Of a stretch of 60,993 bases of DNA, positions 41,829 to 51,662 are shown piece after piece. Position 1 is the first letter of the stretch. The number at the start of each line of letters is the position of its first letter. The notes beneath the pieces are model-generated. The model saw nothing but the letters and a program-made list of their open reading frames with translations. It ran no database searches and was not told the origin of the DNA. The DNA comes from Akkermansiaceae bacterium (GTDB taxonomy: Bacteria; Verrucomicrobiota; Verrucomicrobiia; Verrucomicrobiales; Akkermansiaceae): contig JALZUI010000040.1 in NCBI GenBank assembly GCA_023301545.1, positions 1-60,993 on the forward strand, written 5' to 3'. Made by a program: the position numbers and the translations under genes.

Positions 41829-41959
41829 TTCATGAGCCTCATAATGGGGAAGCGAATTTAGCCTTCGTTATTTCAAGGGAAGTATTAAGGGGCTTGTTTT
41901 CATAGAAAAAGGGGAAGAGAACAGTTGTTATCTGGATTTGATTTTTGTAGGTCTAAGGG

Positions 41960-44524
41960 GTGAGTAAGATTCCCATTCCCAGTGCAGGCTTTTCATCGGA
42001 GCAGGCTTTAGAGCATTTTTTTCAATGGCTTAAGGATTCAGGAATTGAGCCTTATGACCACCAGGAAGAGGCGATTCTAGAGCTTTTTTCGGGGCGAAAT
42101 GTGATCCTTAATACTCCTACGGGTTCGGGGAAATCACTAGTGGCTTTAGCTGTGCATTACCGGGGGCTTTGCTTAGGTCGGACGACGTACTACACCGTGC
42201 CGATTAAGGCGTTGGCGAACGAAAAATTCCTCTCGCTGTGCGAAACCTTTGGCGCAGAAAATGTGGGATTAGTTACGGGTGATGCATCTGTGAATGCGGA
42301 TGCTCCGATCATTTGCTGTACCGCCGAAGTAGTCGCAAATATGGCGCTCCGCGAGGGGTGCTTGGCTAAAATAGATGACCTCATTATGGATGAGTTTCAT
42401 TACTACTCTGATCGTGAGCGAGGGATTGCGTGGCAGGTGCCTCTGTTGACTCTTCCCCAGACGCGGTTTTGCCTGATGTCTGCTACAATTGGGGAGACGA
42501 GCGTCTTTGAGAAAGGGCTCACGGAGCTTACTGGTGAGCCGACTATTCTGGTAAAATCTGACCAGCGCCCTGTTCCATTGGAATTTGAATACTCGGAGAC
42601 CCCACTGGAGGAAAATATCACTCAGCTAGTTGAGGCTAATAAGGCGCCGATTTATCTCGTGCATTTCACACAAAACTCCACCGCACAAACCGCGAACAAT
42701 TTAGTTTCAAGGAGCTTTTTGAGCAAGGAGGAGCGAGCAAAGCTGACCGAGGCGCTGATTGACGTAAAATTCTCCTCTCCTTACGGAAAGGATCTCCGTC
42801 GACTTCTCTCAAACGGAATAGGGGTGCACCATGCGGGGCTTTTGCCAAAGTACCGGATTCTCATCGAAAAATTAGCACAGAAGGGGTTACTGAAAGTGAT
42901 CTGTGGCACCGACACGTTAGGAGTAGGGGTGAATGTCCCCATTCGTACGGTGGTCTTCACCCAGCTCTGTAAGTATGACGGGGAGAAGACAAAGATCCTG
43001 ACAGTGCGCGATTTTAAGCAAATTTGTGGCAGAGCCGGGCGTCGAGGCTTCGATGATATTGGATATGTGATCGCCCAAGCGCCTGCGCATGAGATTGAAA
43101 ACATTGTAGCAAAGGCGAAGGTAGCGGAAAAAGCGGCGAAAGGGAAGAAGGTTAAGTCTCAACCCAAGAAATCCCCCCCCGAGTTTGGTTATGTTGCGTG
43201 GAAGGAAGAGACGTATCGCAAGCTCATAGATTCGCCTCCTGAGCCTCTGGTTTCCTCCTTTCGTCTACGTCAGAGCATGCTGCTCAATATCCTTTCGCGA
43301 GAAGGGGAGGATGGTTGCGCCTCGCTTAGGCAACTGATTGCAACTTCTCATGAAACGGAGGTCAATAAACGGAAGCAGAGTAAGCACGCCTTTAAGCTCT
43401 TTCGTGGATTAGTGGAGTCAAAGGTGATGAAAATCATTCCTCCTGCCGAGCGGGAGCATGAGGGGCAAAAACTCGAGCTCAATATGGAGTTGCCCGAGGA
43501 CTTTTCTCTTAATCAATCCCTCGGGCTTTGGTTGTTAGAGGTGCTTCCGTTACTGGATAAGGACGCCCCCGAGTATTCATTACAACTGCTCTCGTGCGTG
43601 GAAGCGGTGCTGGAAGACCCACAGGTCATTTTGCGTGCGCAGACTAAGCGGGAGCGTGATCGACTGTTCCAGGAATTACGTGATGAAGGGGTAGGCTATG
43701 AAGAACGAATGGAGCGGTTAGAAGAAGCGGACTATCCTAAGCCTGGTAAGGACTTTATCTACGATACCTATAACGAATTTATCCTGAAAAACCCATGGCT
43801 CAAAGAGCACAGCATTCGACCAAAATCGATCGTGCGGGAAATGTTCGAGGACTTTACAGATTTCCCTGACTATATCCGTGATTGCAAGCTTGAGCGTACC
43901 GAAGGAGTGCTCCTGCGCCACCTTTCGGAGGTCTATAAGGTTCTCACACAGACCGTTCCTGCCAGCGCGAAGACCCAAGAGGTGCTCGAAGCAGAGGAGT
44001 TTATTAATGATATTTTAGAGATAACCGACTCCTCCCTAGTGGATGAGTGGAAGACGTTGAATGATCCCGATTACGATCCTGAGGCCGTCCGCGAAGCGAA
44101 ACTAGCGGAGCGCCGAGAGGTTTCGTTGACTCGCCGTAAGGCTGAATTCTCAGCCCTCGTTCATCGCTCGATTCTGAGCTTTATTAAGGCGATGCGTGAT
44201 GAAAACTGGGATCAATGTTTCGCGCTTATGCAACCAACCGCTGGTAATGGAGCCAACTGGGAGGTTTCTCATTTTGAAAACTCGATTGATGACTACCTTG
44301 ACGATTATGAACCATACCGCCTGGACCCAGAAGCACGGAACAAGAAGCATCACCACTTGAGCGAAGAAACGACCGACGAAGGGAAACGCCTCCTCCGTGT
44401 TACGCAAACCCTCTGTGATCCCGATCTGGAGCTCCTCTGGTCGGCGTATTTCGTCATAGACCTCGACCAAACCGATGAAACTAACGAGCTGCATCTCACC
44501 TTTGACGGGTTAGGGAGAGCGTAG
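41960..44524 (+). CDS. Ski2-like DEAD/DEAH helicase, DUF3516 type
   Basis: 854 residues with a GTG start. The helicase core has Walker A TPTGSGKS (52-59), motif II DEFHYYSDRERG, motif III SATIGE and motif VI QICGRAGRRGFD. These match the Ski2-like RNA helicase type. The C-terminal half after about residue 400 corresponds to the DUF3516 domain of bacterial relatives known mainly from actinobacteria, with the run RQSMLLNILSREG and LEVLPLLD. The role is unknown, and RNA handling is likely. It stands alone between VC0807-like and cupin genes. Confidence 0.85.
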   Translation: MSKIPIPSAGFSSEQALEHFFQWLKDSGIEPYDHQEEAILELFSGRNVILNTPTGSGKSLVALAVHYRGLCLGRTTYYTVPIKALANEKFLSLCETFGAENVGLVTGDASVNADAPIICCTAEVVANMALREGCLAKIDDLIMDEFHYYSDRERGIAWQVPLLTLPQTRFCLMSATIGETSVFEKGLTELTGEPTILVKSDQRPVPLEFEYSETPLEENITQLVEANKAPIYLVHFTQNSTAQTANNLVSRSFLSKEERAKLTEALIDVKFSSPYGKDLRRLLSNGIGVHHAGLLPKYRILIEKLAQKGLLKVICGTDTLGVGVNVPIRTVVFTQLCKYDGEKTKILTVRDFKQICGRAGRRGFDDIGYVIAQAPAHEIENIVAKAKVAEKAAKGKKVKSQPKKSPPEFGYVAWKEETYRKLIDSPPEPLVSSFRLRQSMLLNILSREGEDGCASLRQLIATSHETEVNKRKQSKHAFKLFRGLVESKVMKIIPPAEREHEGQKLELNMELPEDFSLNQSLGLWLLEVLPLLDKDAPEYSLQLLSCVEAVLEDPQVILRAQTKRERDRLFQELRDEGVGYEERMERLEEADYPKPGKDFIYDTYNEFILKNPWLKEHSIRPKSIVREMFEDFTDFPDYIRDCKLERTEGVLLRHLSEVYKVLTQTVPASAKTQEVLEAEEFINDILEITDSSLVDEWKTLNDPDYDPEAVREAKLAERREVSLTRRKAEFSALVHRSILSFIKAMRDENWDQCFALMQPTAGNGANWEVSHFENSIDDYLDDYEPYRLDPEARNKKHHHLSEETTDEGKRLLRVTQTLCDPDLELLWSAYFVIDLDQTDETNELHLTFDGLGRA

Positions 44525-44594
44525 TTAAAGGGGTGAGGGGCTAGAGGCTCTAGTTTTTACTTTGCTTCTGATCAGCCTTGTGAAAAGGTTTTTT

Positions 44595-44996
44595 ATGGCT
44601 CTATCTTCTGTCAGTATCCCGGTTATTTGCATGGATGATCACAATCGATCTATTTTTAGTACCGTGACCCTCGCTCAATCGGCTCATGGGGAAATGTGGA
44701 TTAGTGAGCGACAGGGCTGTTTAAACTTCCGCTATCGTAGCTCTCCTGCAGGTTATGAATCTGATTGGCATGTGGCTGGTGATCCGACGTTGATTGCTGT
44801 TTCGGCAGGGCGTATCGAATTAGAGTTACAAGACGGAACGAAAAAGCAATTTGGCCCTGGGGAGAAATTCATTGCTCAAGACTTCACTCCTTCAGGGAGC
44901 GAGTTTGACCCAGCTAAGCACGGCCACCGCGCCAGAGTGATTGGGGATGAACAATTCAGCGCAGTTCACATTAAGTTAGGAGAGCGCGCGTTATAA
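44595..44996 (+). CDS. Cupin-fold protein
   Basis: 133 residues from the ATG at 44595; an upstream start at 44562 adds a less plausible N-terminus. The core SDWHVAGDPTLIAVSAGRIEL then LQDGTKKQFGPGEKFIAQDFTPSG and KHGHRARVIG follows a single-domain cupin, with a histidine in each motif. Cupins include enzymes and sugar- or metal-binding proteins; I cannot say which. No neighbour hints at the pathway. Confidence 0.65.
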   Translation: MALSSVSIPVICMDDHNRSIFSTVTLAQSAHGEMWISERQGCLNFRYRSSPAGYESDWHVAGDPTLIAVSAGRIELELQDGTKKQFGPGEKFIAQDFTPSGSEFDPAKHGHRARVIGDEQFSAVHIKLGERAL

Positions 44997-45194
44997 GGTC
45001 AAAGATGGGCGGGCTATTGTTGTGGCAGGAGTAAGATCGCACGTTTTTCATAAAAAATAAGCAGGTGAGGGGAGCGCTCTTAAAAAGTATCCTTATAGAA
45101 CAAGGAAAATCAGGTGGTTTATTTCGGTTGGATTAACTAATTTTATAAATTTTTCGCGAGAGCATAAAAAAAGATAAAAAATATGAATTAAAGC
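44997..45194. other. Intergenic region before the str-S10-spc operon
   Basis: A+T-rich, about 200 bases, with no open frame of useful length on either strand. It holds the upstream part of the regulatory region for rpsL. Confidence 0.5.
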
Positions 45195-45222
45195 TTGTGG
45201 TATCATGCTGTACGTGTATGTT
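45195..45222 (+). promoter_or_regulatory. Candidate promoter of the ribosomal-protein operon
   Basis: TTGTGG (45195-45200), 16 bases, TATGTT (45217-45222). It would give a leader of about 155 bases. A+T-rich sequence precedes it (upstream-element-like), as expected for a strong ribosomal promoter. Confidence 0.45.
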
Positions 45223-45243
45223 ACGCGTCCCAATTCTCATAAG

Positions 45244-45261
45244 GGCGCACTAAATTGCGCC
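45244..45261 (+). promoter_or_regulatory. Leader hairpin upstream of rpsL
   Basis: A 6-bp GC-rich stem (45244-45249 with 45256-45261) with a 6-base loop, 123 bases before the rpsL start. In other bacteria S7 or S12 operons are regulated by a ribosomal protein binding such structures. The role here is unproven. Confidence 0.4.
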
Positions 45262-45384
45262 AGAATATACTATCGGTTGTATCTCCGGAAAATTGATCTC
45301 TTGTGGTGAAAATCACGTGTAGAGCTCTCTCCCCTAGTTACTCCTTCGGTACATTCGAGAAGCCTTCACCATAAGAACTAAATC

Positions 45385-45759
45385 ATGCCGACTATTAACC
45401 AGCTCGTCCGAAAAGGGCGTAAAAAGATTGTCACAAAGTCTAAGTCACCTGCGATGACGAATTGTCCTCAGCGTCGCGGTGTTTGTCTACAAGTATACAC
45501 ACGTACGCCAAAGAAGCCTAACTCCGCTCTCCGTAAGGTAGCTAAAGTTCGTCTTACTAATGGCTACGAAGTAATCGCCTACATTGGCGGAGAAGGTCAC
45601 AACCTCCAAGAGCACTCCATTGTTCTTGTACGTGGTGGTCGTGTGAAAGATCTTCCAGGGGTGCGTTACCACATCGTTCGTGGCGCTCTCGATACTCTCG
45701 GAGTAGAAGGTCGTAAGCAAGGTCGTTCTAAGTACGGAGCAAAAAAGCCTAAGAGCTAG
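45385..45759 (+). CDS. rpsL: 30S ribosomal protein S12
   Basis: 124 residues, normal length. The decoding-site loops TPKKPNSALRK and RVKDLPGVRYH are intact, with lysines at the positions altered in streptomycin resistance. First gene of the fused str-S10-spc operon; no rpoC is upstream. The start lacks a Shine-Dalgarno sequence. Confidence 0.97.
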   Translation: MPTINQLVRKGRKKIVTKSKSPAMTNCPQRRGVCLQVYTRTPKKPNSALRKVAKVRLTNGYEVIAYIGGEGHNLQEHSIVLVRGGRVKDLPGVRYHIVRGALDTLGVEGRKQGRSKYGAKKPKS

Positions 45760-45782
45760 TAACAATTTAAGAAACCAATCTC

Positions 45783-46256
45783 ATGTCTCGTAAAAGTAAA
45801 GTCAGAAAGAAAGTAGAGCATCGCGATCCTAAGTTTGATAGCCCACTTGTTGGGAAGCTTATCAATAAGATCATGTTCAGTGGTAAGAAAGCTCTTGCAG
45901 AGCGTATCGTTTACGGTGCGATCGACAAGGCGAATGAGGGGACCGATACAATCGATCCGCTTGAAGTTCTTACTCGTGCAATCGAGAACGCGAAGCCTCG
46001 TGTAGAAGTTAAGTCCCGCCGTGTAGGTGGAGCAACTTACCAAGTTCCTCTCGAAGTAGACCAAGCGCGTTCAGAGTCTCTCTCTATGCGTTGGATCGTA
46101 GGATACGCTCGTTCTAAGAAGGGTGTACCTATGCATGTTGCTCTTGCTAACGAAATTAAAGACGCTGCCAATAACTCTGGCGCTTCTGTTCGTAAGCGTG
46201 ACGACGTCCACAAGATGGCACAGGCTAACCGTGCCTTCGCTCACTTCCGTTTCTGA
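45783..46256 (+). CDS. rpsG: 30S ribosomal protein S7
   Basis: 157 residues. It nucleates assembly of the 30S head and contacts the E-site tRNA. Recognisable parts are MSRKSKVRKKVEHRDPKFD, KALAERIVYGAID, RVGGATYQVPLEV and the C-terminal VHKMAQANRAFAHFRF. It follows rpsL by 23 bases. There is no Shine-Dalgarno sequence before its ATG. Confidence 0.97.
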   Translation: MSRKSKVRKKVEHRDPKFDSPLVGKLINKIMFSGKKALAERIVYGAIDKANEGTDTIDPLEVLTRAIENAKPRVEVKSRRVGGATYQVPLEVDQARSESLSMRWIVGYARSKKGVPMHVALANEIKDAANNSGASVRKRDDVHKMAQANRAFAHFRF

Positions 46257-46298
46257 TCCTGATTCCTATTGTAGAAGAATTCTAACTCGTCTCCTCCG

Positions 46299-48470
46299 AT
46301 GTCCGATACTCGTAATAATCCTAATAGACCATTCCCGCTCGAAAGAACGCGGAATATAGGGATTGCTGCGCACATCGATGCCGGTAAGACAACGCTCACG
46401 GAGCGGATTCTCTTCTACACAGGCATGATTCACCGTATTGGTGAAGTTCATGATGGCGCGACCACTACTGACCATATGGAACAGGAGCGTGAGCGCGGCA
46501 TTACGATCACGTCGGCTGCTGTAACCTGTAACTGGAAGCAGCTTCCACAAGAAAAAACAACCAAGCTTTATGAAGGCGAAGATGTCCGCATCAATATTAT
46601 TGATACTCCAGGGCACGTTGACTTTACGGCAGAAGTAGAACGCTCGCTGCGAGTGTTAGATGGGGCGGTTGTTGTTTTCTGTGGTGTAGCCGGTGTACAG
46701 CCTCAGTCTGAAACGGTATGGCGCCAAGCCACCAAATATGAAGTTCCGCGCATCATCTTTGTTAATAAGATGGACCGTGTCGGCGCTGACTTTAACGCTG
46801 TGGTAGAAGATGTAACGACTAAGTTACACACTACTCCAGTACCAGTTCTTATCCCAATCGGTGCGGAAGACGACCTTTGTGGTCAGATCGACGTCATCAA
46901 TGAAACCGCAATCATCTACTCCGATGATGACCTCCAAGGCTCTACTTATGAGATCAAGGAACTCACGGAGCAACAAGCTGAAATCTGTGCAGAGGCGAAA
47001 GAGGTTCTGATCTCACTCCTAGCAGATCACGATGAAGCAGTTGGCGAGAAATTCCTCATGGAAGAGCCTCTCACTGCGGAAGACCTGAAAGCAGGCCTCC
47101 GTCGCGCTACGATTGCGAATAAGCTAGTTCCTATGGCTGGTGGATCGGCCTTTAAAAATAAAGGAATCCAAGCTGTGCTAGACGCCGTCCTCGATTACCT
47201 TCCTGCTCCTACCGATATTGCGTCGGCTGAAGGACAAGATCCTAAGAATGAAGAGAGCGTCGTTATCGCTGAAACAGATGATACCAAGCAGTTCTGTTCA
47301 TTAGCCTTTAAGCTTTGGAACGATAAGTTCGTAGGCAAGCTCGTCTTTTTCCGTGTATATTCAGGAACAGTTTCCAAGGGCGATATGGTCCTTAACCCAC
47401 GTACGGGTAAAAAAGAACGCATCGGACGTCTGATCCAGGTGCAAGCTGATGCCCAAGAGGATATCGATACCTGTTATGCTGGAGACATTGCAGCTATCGC
47501 TGGCCTCAAACAAGTAACTACTGGAGACACGCTTTGTGATCCTAAGTTTGCTATCCAACTTGAACCACCAACGTTCCCGGAACCTGTGATCTCGATTGCA
47601 GTGGAGCCGAAGACGAAGGCGGACCAAGACAAGATGGCGATTGGCCTCGAAAGACTTTCTGATGAAGATCCTACCTTCGTTGTCTCTATTGACGAAGAAA
47701 CGGGTCAAACTATCATCGCCGGAATGGGTGAGCTCCACCTCGAAGTGATCGTTGATCGCCTCTCACGTGAGTTCAACGTTGTCGCTAACACAGGTAAGCC
47801 TCAAATTTCTTACCGTGAATCTATCAAAGCGGATGCTAAAGGGGAGGGCACCTTCGAGCGCCAAACTCCTAATGGCCGCAGCTTTGCAGGGGTGACCTTG
47901 GAAGTAACCCCGAACGAAAAGGGTGCTGGCAATGAAGTGACTAACGCTGTAACAGGCGGATCTATTCCTAAAGAATTCATCTCACACGTAATCGGTGGGG
48001 TAGAAGATTCTCTTACCAACGGAGTCGTAGCAGGCTTCCCAGTTGTCGATACTAAAGTGACCGTCACGGGCGGCACTTATGACGAACAGGACTCCGATGA
48101 AAATTCATTCAAAGTAGCTGCAATCTTTGCAATGAAACAAGCTCTTGAAGGAGCAACCCCAACTATCCTTGAGCCAATCATGGATGTAGAGGTTGCGACA
48201 CCAGAAGAGAACCAAGGCGATATTATGAGCGATCTTAATCGTCGTCGTGGTCAAATCGGCAACATGGAAACGAAGGCAGGCTTCTGCACCCTTTCCGCTA
48301 AAGTGCCACTAGCAGAAATGTTCGGTTATATGACCGACCTGCGTACCGTGTCATCAGGACGTGCTTCTTTCACAATGGAGCCGACCCTCTTCGAGGCCGT
48401 GCCGACTAATGTTGAACTCAGCATTAAAGAGGCAATGGGACTCATCCTCCCCACGCCAGCAATGGCCTAA
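46299..48470 (+). CDS. fusA: Elongation factor G
   Basis: 723 residues, slightly longer than in E. coli. GTPase motifs are AHIDAGKTT (G1), RGITITSA (G2), DTPGHVDF (G3) and NKMDRVGAD (G4), with domain IV and V hallmarks YRESIK and GDIMSDLNRRRGQIG. It catalyses translocation. It is followed directly by rpsJ; the tuf gene usually found here is absent. Confidence 0.97.
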   Translation: MSDTRNNPNRPFPLERTRNIGIAAHIDAGKTTLTERILFYTGMIHRIGEVHDGATTTDHMEQERERGITITSAAVTCNWKQLPQEKTTKLYEGEDVRINIIDTPGHVDFTAEVERSLRVLDGAVVVFCGVAGVQPQSETVWRQATKYEVPRIIFVNKMDRVGADFNAVVEDVTTKLHTTPVPVLIPIGAEDDLCGQIDVINETAIIYSDDDLQGSTYEIKELTEQQAEICAEAKEVLISLLADHDEAVGEKFLMEEPLTAEDLKAGLRRATIANKLVPMAGGSAFKNKGIQAVLDAVLDYLPAPTDIASAEGQDPKNEESVVIAETDDTKQFCSLAFKLWNDKFVGKLVFFRVYSGTVSKGDMVLNPRTGKKERIGRLIQVQADAQEDIDTCYAGDIAAIAGLKQVTTGDTLCDPKFAIQLEPPTFPEPVISIAVEPKTKADQDKMAIGLERLSDEDPTFVVSIDEETGQTIIAGMGELHLEVIVDRLSREFNVVANTGKPQISYRESIKADAKGEGTFERQTPNGRSFAGVTLEVTPNEKGAGNEVTNAVTGGSIPKEFISHVIGGVEDSLTNGVVAGFPVVDTKVTVTGGTYDEQDSDENSFKVAAIFAMKQALEGATPTILEPIMDVEVATPEENQGDIMSDLNRRRGQIGNMETKAGFCTLSAKVPLAEMFGYMTDLRTVSSGRASFTMEPTLFEAVPTNVELSIKEAMGLILPTPAMA

Positions 48471-48521
48471 ACACATCTCAAAATACAGATAATATAAATC
48501 TCACAATCTAGATCACCCATC

Positions 48522-48830
48522 ATGAACAACCAAAAAATCAGAATCAGACTTCGTGCATACGACTACAAGGCGATTGATAAATCAGCCGAAGAGATTGTCG
48601 AAACTGCAAAGCGCACAGGTGCGCGTGTCGCAGGTCCAGTCCCTCTTCCTACTCGTATCGAGAAGTTCAGTGTGAACAAGGCGGTAAACGTAAACAAGAA
48701 GGCTGCTGAGCAATTCGAGATCCGTACGCACAAGCGTCTCCTTGATATTGTAGACCCAACAGCCCGTACCGTAGATGAGCTCAAAAAGCTTAATCTCCCT
48801 GCAGGTGTTGATATTACAATCAAAATCTGA
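48522..48830 (+). CDS. rpsJ: 30S ribosomal protein S10
   Basis: 102 residues with KIRIRLRAYDYKAIDKSAEEIVE, GPVPLPTRIEKFSV and EQFEIRTHKRLLDI. S10 is in the 30S head and is also the NusE antitermination factor. First gene of the S10 part of the operon, 51 bases after fusA. Confidence 0.97.
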   Translation: MNNQKIRIRLRAYDYKAIDKSAEEIVETAKRTGARVAGPVPLPTRIEKFSVNKAVNVNKKAAEQFEIRTHKRLLDIVDPTARTVDELKKLNLPAGVDITIKI

Positions 48831-48872
48831 TTTAGCCCGAACCTTAATTAACTTACTAACTTTCCCCAAATT

Positions 48873-49520
48873 ATGTCACTAGGCCTTATAGGAAAAAAAA
48901 TCGGCATGACTCGTATCTTTGACGAGGAGTCAGGCACATCTATTGCAGTTAGCGTCATCGACGTTGCTGATAACCAGTTCATCCAAGTTAAGAAACAAGC
49001 TACGGATGGGTACAGCGCTGTTCAGATCGGTTACGGAGACCAGAAAGAACAACGTCTGACTAAGCCAGAAGCTGGTCACCTCAAAAAACACGGTGCGACC
49101 GCTAAGCGTCTCATCAAAGAATTTCGTTTCGACAGCGATGAAGCCCTCCCTAACACGGAAGAAGCGCACCCAGGTGCAGCTCTTTTCGAAGAAGGTCAGT
49201 GGGTTGACGCTCTCGGTATCACTAAAGGTAAAGGTTTCCAAGGGGTTGTACGTCGTTACAACTTCAACGGACAACCTGACGGACACGGTCACATGATGCA
49301 CCGTAGAACTGGTGCGATTGGTGCTGGTTCATGGCCTGCACGTGTATGGAAGGGTCAGAAAATGCCTGGTCGCCATGGTGTTTACAACCGTACCGTTCAA
49401 AACCTCAAGATTGTTAAAGTACGTTCGGAAGACAATGTCATCCTCGTATCAGGTGCTGTTCCTGGCCACAATGGTCAGTACATCACTATCCGCCCAGCTC
49501 TCAAGAAAACTGCTAAATAA
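48873..49520 (+). CDS. rplC: 50S ribosomal protein L3
   Basis: 215 residues, normal length. LIGKKIGMTRIFDEESG opens the protein, and the loop near the peptidyl-transferase centre (GHMMHRRTGAIGAGSWPARVWKGQKMPG) includes the usual QVTR/PG-rich core. L3 initiates 50S assembly. Start codon preceded by AT-rich, non-SD sequence. Confidence 0.96.
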   Translation: MSLGLIGKKIGMTRIFDEESGTSIAVSVIDVADNQFIQVKKQATDGYSAVQIGYGDQKEQRLTKPEAGHLKKHGATAKRLIKEFRFDSDEALPNTEEAHPGAALFEEGQWVDALGITKGKGFQGVVRRYNFNGQPDGHGHMMHRRTGAIGAGSWPARVWKGQKMPGRHGVYNRTVQNLKIVKVRSEDNVILVSGAVPGHNGQYITIRPALKKTAK

Positions 49521-49528
49521 TTAGAAAT

Positions 49529-50143
49529 ATGTCAGTAAAAGCTTTTACAAACAAAGAAGCCGCTTCGGCTAACATCACAATCATCGCTGAAGGTGATAAA
49601 GGGAATCAAGCGATTCACGACCTCGTTGTTGCATACCGCGCCAACCGTCGTACCGGATCTGCTAACTCCAAGACTCGTGGTGAAGTCAGAGGTACCAAGA
49701 AGAAAATGTACCGTCAAAAAGGTACAGGTAATGCCCGTCACGGTGCAAAAACCGCTCCTATCTTCGTTGGTGGTGGTGTCGTCTTCGGCCCAAAACCTCG
49801 TGACTACTCTAAGAAGGTAAACAAAAAGACGCGTAAACTCGCATTCCAACGTGCACTCGGTGCTCGTATTACGGAAGGTGCAGTCTCCAGCGTTGCTTCC
49901 TTCGCAGTAGCTGATGGCAAAACAAAATCATTTGTTAAGGAACTCTCCGCTCTATCATCCGCAACCCGCGTTCTCGTAATCGGTAAGCAGTTTGATGATC
50001 AAACCTACCTCGCTGGACGTAATGTTCAGTGGGCACTTCTTCAGACCGCTGCGGAAGTCAATGTAGAGCAGATCCTCCACCATGACCAAATCATCCTCGT
50101 TGAGGACTCCTATGAAACTCTCGCACAACGTAGTGCTTCCTAA
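49529..50143 (+). CDS. rplD: 50S ribosomal protein L4
   Basis: 204 residues. The extended tunnel loop is rich in Arg and Gly (RTGSANSKTRGEVRGTKKKMYRQKGTGNARHG), as usual for L4 in the exit tunnel; the C-terminal domain has SSATRVLVIGKQF. In E. coli L4 also represses its own operon. Nine bases after rplC. Confidence 0.96.
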   Translation: MSVKAFTNKEAASANITIIAEGDKGNQAIHDLVVAYRANRRTGSANSKTRGEVRGTKKKMYRQKGTGNARHGAKTAPIFVGGGVVFGPKPRDYSKKVNKKTRKLAFQRALGARITEGAVSSVASFAVADGKTKSFVKELSALSSATRVLVIGKQFDDQTYLAGRNVQWALLQTAAEVNVEQILHHDQIILVEDSYETLAQRSAS

Positions 50144-50166
50144 TCACCCTGAACCTAACTACTAAA

Positions 50167-50454
50167 ATGAGCATTAACCTCTATTCAACAATCGACACGA
50201 TTCTCCTCACAGAGAAGGGTTCCCTTCTTCAAGAGTTGAACAACGACTATGTTTTCAAGGTTCACAAGAAGGCCAATAAGCGCCAGATCAGAGAAGCTAT
50301 CGAAAAAGTATTCGACGTAAAAGTTGAGAATGTCCGTACCATGAACTGTCTTGGTAAGAAGAAACGTAAGCGCAGAGCTGACGCTGGTCGCACTGCTCAC
50401 TGGAAAAAGGCGTATGTACGTCTTAAAGAAGGCGACTCTATCGATCTCGTCTAA
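50167..50454 (+). CDS. rplW: 50S ribosomal protein L23
   Basis: 95 residues. LTEKGSLLQELNNDYVFKVHKKANKRQIREAIEKVFDVKVENVRTMN in its usual blocks identifies L23, which sits at the tunnel exit and binds trigger factor. 24 bases after rplD. Confidence 0.96.
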   Translation: MSINLYSTIDTILLTEKGSLLQELNNDYVFKVHKKANKRQIREAIEKVFDVKVENVRTMNCLGKKKRKRRADAGRTAHWKKAYVRLKEGDSIDLV

Positions 50455-50490
50455 TCTAATCCGAATTATTAACTCCAATTTTAATATCTT

Positions 50491-51333
50491 ATGCCATTAA
50501 AAAGCTTTAGACCTATTACTCCATCTAACCGTTACAAGATGCTTCCTTCTTTCGAGGAAATCACAACGGATAAGCCGGAGAAAAGTCTCACACGCCCACT
50601 GAAAAAATCAGGCGGACGTAATAACACCGGTCGTATCACGTGTCGTCACATTGGTGGTGGACACAAGCGTAAATACCGTATCATCGACTTCAAGCGTAAC
50701 AAGCGCGACATCGATGCTGAGGTTAAAACGATCGAATATGATCCAAACCGTACTTGTCGTATCGCCCTCGTGCAATACACTGACGGAGAGAAAGCATACA
50801 TCCTAGCTCCTGCTGGGCTGCAAGTAGGTACAACAATCTCCTCTGGAGAAAAAGTTGCTCCTAAGCCTGGAAATGCAATGCCTCTTAAGTCCGTTCCTCT
50901 CGGATCTTCAATCCACAACATCGAGCTCAAGCCAGGAAATGGCGGTAAAGTAGCTCGTGCTGCGGGTCAGGAAGCGATCCTATCTAACCGTGAAGGTGGA
51001 TACGCACTGATCAAGATGCCTTCTGGAGAAATTCGTAAGTTCCACGAAAACTGTTACTGCACCATCGGTGTTGTCGGTAACCGTGATCACATGAATGAAG
51101 TTTCTGCTAAGGCTGGACGTAGCCGCTGGCAGGGTGTTCGCCCTACCGTTCGTGGTATGTGTATGAACCCTGTTGATCACCCAAATGGTGGTGGTGAAGG
51201 TAAGTCCAAATCTGGTGGTGGTCGTCAGCACCTTAAGTCCCCATGGGGTCACGTTAAGGGTCAGAAGACACGTCAGAAGCGTAAGCCTTCAAACTCATTC
51301 ATCGTTCAACGTCGTAAGACTAAGAACGCTTAA
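50491..51333 (+). CDS. rplB: 50S ribosomal protein L2
   Basis: 280 residues. The conserved C-terminal segment VRGMCMNPVDHPNGGGEG contains the essential histidine near the peptidyl-transferase centre. The N-terminal part has KSGGRNNTGRITCRHIGGGHKRKYRIIDFKR. L2 is needed for subunit joining. Its ATG follows a fully T/A-rich leader, without SD. Confidence 0.97.
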   Translation: MPLKSFRPITPSNRYKMLPSFEEITTDKPEKSLTRPLKKSGGRNNTGRITCRHIGGGHKRKYRIIDFKRNKRDIDAEVKTIEYDPNRTCRIALVQYTDGEKAYILAPAGLQVGTTISSGEKVAPKPGNAMPLKSVPLGSSIHNIELKPGNGGKVARAAGQEAILSNREGGYALIKMPSGEIRKFHENCYCTIGVVGNRDHMNEVSAKAGRSRWQGVRPTVRGMCMNPVDHPNGGGEGKSKSGGGRQHLKSPWGHVKGQKTRQKRKPSNSFIVQRRKTKNA

Positions 51334-51371
51334 TCTCCTCGAATCTTAAATCTATAATCTAATATTATACT

Positions 51372-51641
51372 ATGCCTCGTTCACTTAAAAAAGGACCATT
51401 CGTAGATCACAAGCTCCTCGACAAAATCGATGCTGCGATCGAAGCTAAGAATAAAAAGCCAATCAAGACATGGAGCCGTCGCTCAATGATTACTCCTGAT
51501 TTTGTTGGTCTTAACTTTGACGTTCACACCGGTCGTAAGTTCGAAACTGTTTTCGTAACTGAAAACATGGTTGGACATAAGCTTGGTGAGTTCGCCCCTA
51601 CCAAAACCTTCAAGACACACGGCGGTATCGGTAAGAAGTAA
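51372..51641 (+). CDS. rpsS: 30S ribosomal protein S19
   Basis: 89 residues: PRSLKKGPFVDHKLLDKID, IKTWSRRSMI and GHKLGEFAPTKTFKTHGG identify S19, on the head of the 30S subunit. It is normally followed immediately by rplV; here an unrelated gene (51663-52403) intervenes. Confidence 0.96.
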   Translation: MPRSLKKGPFVDHKLLDKIDAAIEAKNKKPIKTWSRRSMITPDFVGLNFDVHTGRKFETVFVTENMVGHKLGEFAPTKTFKTHGGIGKK

Positions 51642-51662
51642 ACCCTTGCACTAAGAACTGAG